In this document: positions 39,459 through 41,683 of the stretch, in pieces
How positions within the stretch are numbered: position 1 is the first letter of the stretch
Layout: the number at the start of each line of letters is the position of its first letter
Assembly (NCBI GenBank): GCA_964390805.1
Contig: CAYMKL010000053.1
Coordinates: forward strand, 1-41,683
Origin: CAYMKL01 sp964390805
GTDB taxonomy: Bacteria; Chloroflexota; Anaerolineae; VGOG01
Length of the DNA stretch: 41,683 bases
Direction: 5' to 3'
Program-made: the position numbers and the translations under genes
Notes under the pieces: model-generated
What the model was told of the DNA's origin: nothing
What the model saw: the letters and a program-made list of their open reading frames with translations, nothing else
Database searches by the model: none

Positions 39459-40487
39459 ATGAATCAGGAGCGAAAGATACGGGTAGGCATTTTGAGCATA
39501 GAGCCTCACGCACCGTCCTGGGTTACGCTTCTGCAAAAGCAGCCCGACGCAGAAGTGGTCTCCGTGTGGGACTACGACGAGGGGGAGGCCCAGAAATTCG
39601 CGGCAACATTCAACATCCCATCCGTGGCAGAGAAGCCCAAGGACATGCTGGGGCACGTGAACGCCGTGGCCATCGCTGGTGGGCGACCTGCTCCCGAGAA
39701 GGGCGAGGCCTGGGGCGAGGCTCCCGACGACCATCTGCGACTCTCCCGCCCCTTCCTCTCTGAGGGGATACCGACGTTGATAGACAAACCTCTGGCCGAC
39801 ACTGTCGAAGATGCCGTCGAGATCGTTCGGCTGGCTCGCAGCAACGAAGCGCCGCTGATGTCTGCCTCCGCTGTACGGTACGCACTCGAGGTAGCCACCT
39901 TGAACGAGCTGGCCAACGACGGCAGTCTGGGCAAGATCATCGCGGTTACTTGTGTCCTGGGCACCGGTGTGAGCACCCTCAAGTGGTACGTCATCCACAT
40001 GATGGATGCCCTATCCTACATTCTTGGCCCTGGGATAGATTCCGTATTCGCCCTGGGTGGAGGTGGGCCGCTGAAGGTGTGGGGCCGTGAGTTCCCCCAT
40101 GCCCATGGGCTCGTCATTCACTGGCAGGACGGGGGATTGGCGACGATGTTGCTCCTGCGGGATATGGCGGACGCGGCAAGCAACAACCCCTTGCCAGAGA
40201 GACCAACCAAGCTCCTCGAACCCACTCCCACCGAAGTGCCGCCCTACATCGCCAATCATATCCGCATCGTCGTCTACGGAATGGCAGACTGGTCGGAGGC
40301 GGTGCTCAAGGGCAAGGGTTCTTACACCCATCAACTCGGGGCCTTCTTGGACATGGTGCGCACCGGCCAGGAACCGATTCCGTTGGAACAGACTCTGGAG
40401 ACCATCCAGGCCATCAACGCGGCCGAGCGATCGGCGGAGACATTCCAACTCGAGAGGATTGTACCCGTCGAGGAATTGCTGCGCTAA
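39459..40487 (+). CDS. Gfo/Idh/MocA family oxidoreductase (2), with altered nucleotide-binding loop
   Basis: A 342-residue member of the Gfo/Idh/MocA family. The EKP-type motif is TLIDKPLADTVEDA near residue 110, and VIHMMDALSYIL carries the His and Asp of the active-site helix. The N-terminal GxGxxG, however, reads VGILSIEPHAPSWV, so two of the three glycines are replaced. Bound cofactor may therefore sit differently, or the protein may not use NAD(P) normally. A short insertion GGRPAPEKGEAWGEAPD is present where relatives have the TP..H loop. GGAGG stands before the ATG at 39459. It is not closely similar to the other oxidoreductase of the locus at 23598. Confidence 0.85.
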   Translation: MNQERKIRVGILSIEPHAPSWVTLLQKQPDAEVVSVWDYDEGEAQKFAATFNIPSVAEKPKDMLGHVNAVAIAGGRPAPEKGEAWGEAPDDHLRLSRPFLSEGIPTLIDKPLADTVEDAVEIVRLARSNEAPLMSASAVRYALEVATLNELANDGSLGKIIAVTCVLGTGVSTLKWYVIHMMDALSYILGPGIDSVFALGGGGPLKVWGREFPHAHGLVIHWQDGGLATMLLLRDMADAASNNPLPERPTKLLEPTPTEVPPYIANHIRIVVYGMADWSEAVLKGKGSYTHQLGAFLDMVRTGQEPIPLEQTLETIQAINAAERSAETFQLERIVPVEELLR

Positions 40488-40541
40488 CCGAAGCAGCTTT
40501 GGCGTGGAGAGTAACGACTGCACCGTCACGGCGGGTTGTGT

Positions 40542-41633
40542 ATGCTACATTCAATTGATGAGAAGTTGACTCGGTACAGAGCCCTTATACAGCAGGAAGA
40601 TACGGGACGTCCCATGTTTGGCCTCTTGTGGGAACCTACCGTAGGCCCTCACCCTGCTTTCGTCGAAAAGATAGGGGCGGGAACCATCCTCGAGCCACAT
40701 CACGTTGACCCAGAGATGTTCATGCCCTACATCGAGAAGTACTATCAAAGGGCTCAGAGATGGGAACAGGACACTATTCAACCATTCTGCATGTCTTGGG
40801 GCATGCCGTGGCTAGAGGCCGTTGCTGGGGCACCCCTTTCCGTTGAGCCTGGTGGGATATGGGCTGGTCCCAGCATTGAATCCTACGACTCCAGAGGGCC
40901 CATCGAGTTTGATCCTGACAGCAAATGGCTGAAGAAGCTCCTCGAATGTTACGAGGTTCTGTCTCTTCACAGCAGGGGAAGATTTCCTGTCGCCTTGCCA
41001 ACTATGCGATGCCCTCTCGATAGCCTGGCAGCATTAAGGGGCCCCGCAAGAATGTGCCTTGATTTCTATGACTACCCTGATGAAGTGCACAAAATACTCG
41101 GCGAGCTCGCTGAACTCTATATAAGGGTCAACCAGGCCGTCCTCGAAGTGATTCCCGCTTTTGCGGAGGGCTATAGCACCCGGATGCATCTCTGGGCTCC
41201 TGGCGAGGCGATTACTCCCCAGAACGACATCTCTAACATCGTGTCGCCCAAAACCTACGAAGAGTTCGCCCTACCCTGGGATAGGGAGATCATGGATCAC
41301 TTCGATTATCACTCCTACCATCTCCATGCTTCGGAGCACCATATCTACGAGCTCCTGGCAGATATCGAGCCTCTCACCGCCGTGCAGATAACCCTCGATT
41401 TCACGCCGGGCGGCTTTGGACTGGAGGACATGATCCCTATCTTAAAACGGGTTCTGGGCAAAAAACCGGTCATACTCGTCTGTTTGGACTTCGAGCAGGC
41501 TGAGAGATGTCTGGAAGCGCTTCCCAGGGCTGGCCTTTGTCTCATGCTCGCTCCCCAGTTTACAACTGATCCAGACGATGTAGGGCATATCAGGCCGGAA
41601 TACATCGAATGGCTCGACAAGCACTGCCGATGA
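40542..41633 (+). CDS. Uroporphyrinogen decarboxylase-fold protein (3)
   Basis: A 363-residue protein from the ATG at 40542; a TTG at 40536 would add two residues. Family features are weaker than in the other two: LHSIDEKLTRYRALIQQEDT at the start, a central VALPTMRCPLDSLAALRGPA, NDISNIVSPKTYEEFALPWD, and YHSYHLHASEHHIYELLADI in place of the HSDG/HxCG helix. It contains an unusually His-rich segment HSYHLHASEHH near residue 250, which could bind a metal. It ends just before the window edge, and only 50 non-coding bases follow. Function is unknown beyond the fold. Confidence 0.8.
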   Translation: MLHSIDEKLTRYRALIQQEDTGRPMFGLLWEPTVGPHPAFVEKIGAGTILEPHHVDPEMFMPYIEKYYQRAQRWEQDTIQPFCMSWGMPWLEAVAGAPLSVEPGGIWAGPSIESYDSRGPIEFDPDSKWLKKLLECYEVLSLHSRGRFPVALPTMRCPLDSLAALRGPARMCLDFYDYPDEVHKILGELAELYIRVNQAVLEVIPAFAEGYSTRMHLWAPGEAITPQNDISNIVSPKTYEEFALPWDREIMDHFDYHSYHLHASEHHIYELLADIEPLTAVQITLDFTPGGFGLEDMIPILKRVLGKKPVILVCLDFEQAERCLEALPRAGLCLMLAPQFTTDPDDVGHIRPEYIEWLDKHCR

Positions 41634-41683
41634 AGCTGTCATCGCTGTACCATAACGCGGTGCAGCCGCAACCAAACTCCTGT

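Noticed and set aside
1..41683. tRNA, rRNA, CRISPR array, prophage or integrase genes
   Set aside because: No cloverleaf-like sequence with conserved T-loop, no rRNA stretch, no regularly spaced repeats and no integrase, transposase or phage proteins were seen on either strand.

Overview
The window looks like a chromosomal segment from an uncultivated, probably anaerobic or fermentative bacterium, most likely a Chloroflexota (Anaerolineae-like) lineage. This rests on moderately high GC, a solute-binding lipoprotein with a long Glu-Lys-Val repeat stalk after the lipobox, a PMT-type glycosyltransferase carrying three C-terminal beta-domains, and several short dispersed palindromic repeats of kinds often met in such genomes. 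The taxonomic call is inference; no rRNA or other phylogenetic marker is present.

The window is organised around one divergent intergenic region at 14499-14744. Everything to its left reads on the minus strand and everything to its right on the plus strand. Read in transcription order, the left half holds an acyl-CoA dehydrogenase (14498-13347), a PlsC-type acyltransferase, then a complete set of sodium-pumping methylmalonyl-CoA-type decarboxylase subunits (carboxyltransferase alpha, small membrane subunit, biotin carrier, membrane beta subunit). After these come a large membrane glycosyltransferase, an M20 amidohydrolase, a MATE exporter, a small Mth938-domain membrane protein, a lactate permease and the start of a penicillin-acylase-type gene that runs off the left edge. 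The left half is peppered with short repeats, several of which sit in frame inside genes.

The divergent region has two well-formed back-to-back sigma70-type promoters and a near-textbook FadR-type operator over the predicted start of the rightward transcript. The first rightward gene is a FadR/GntR regulator. It is followed by about 26 kb of tightly packed plus-strand genes: a complete five-gene dipeptide/oligopeptide-type ABC importer, an MBL-fold hydrolase, three M24 (prolidase/creatinase-fold) proteins, two Gfo/Idh/MocA oxidoreductases, a phosphotriesterase-like amidohydrolase, a LarA-family nickel-pincer racemase/epimerase, an M55 D-aminopeptidase-like protein, a DUF3604-like protein, three uroporphyrinogen-decarboxylase-fold proteins, a D-2-hydroxyacid dehydrogenase, two TIM-barrel isomerase/epimerases and an alkaline-phosphatase-superfamily hydrolase.

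The spacing, the repeated four-base GTGA stop/start overlaps and the regulator at the head suggest that the right half is one catabolic locus. It would import a peptide-like or conjugated compound and then hydrolyse, epimerise, oxidise and possibly demethylate it. I do not recognise this combination as a described pathway. It is the best candidate in the window for an undescribed system, though its substrate cannot be read from sequence. None of the short repeat families of the left half was seen in the right half, which suggests a different history for the two parts.
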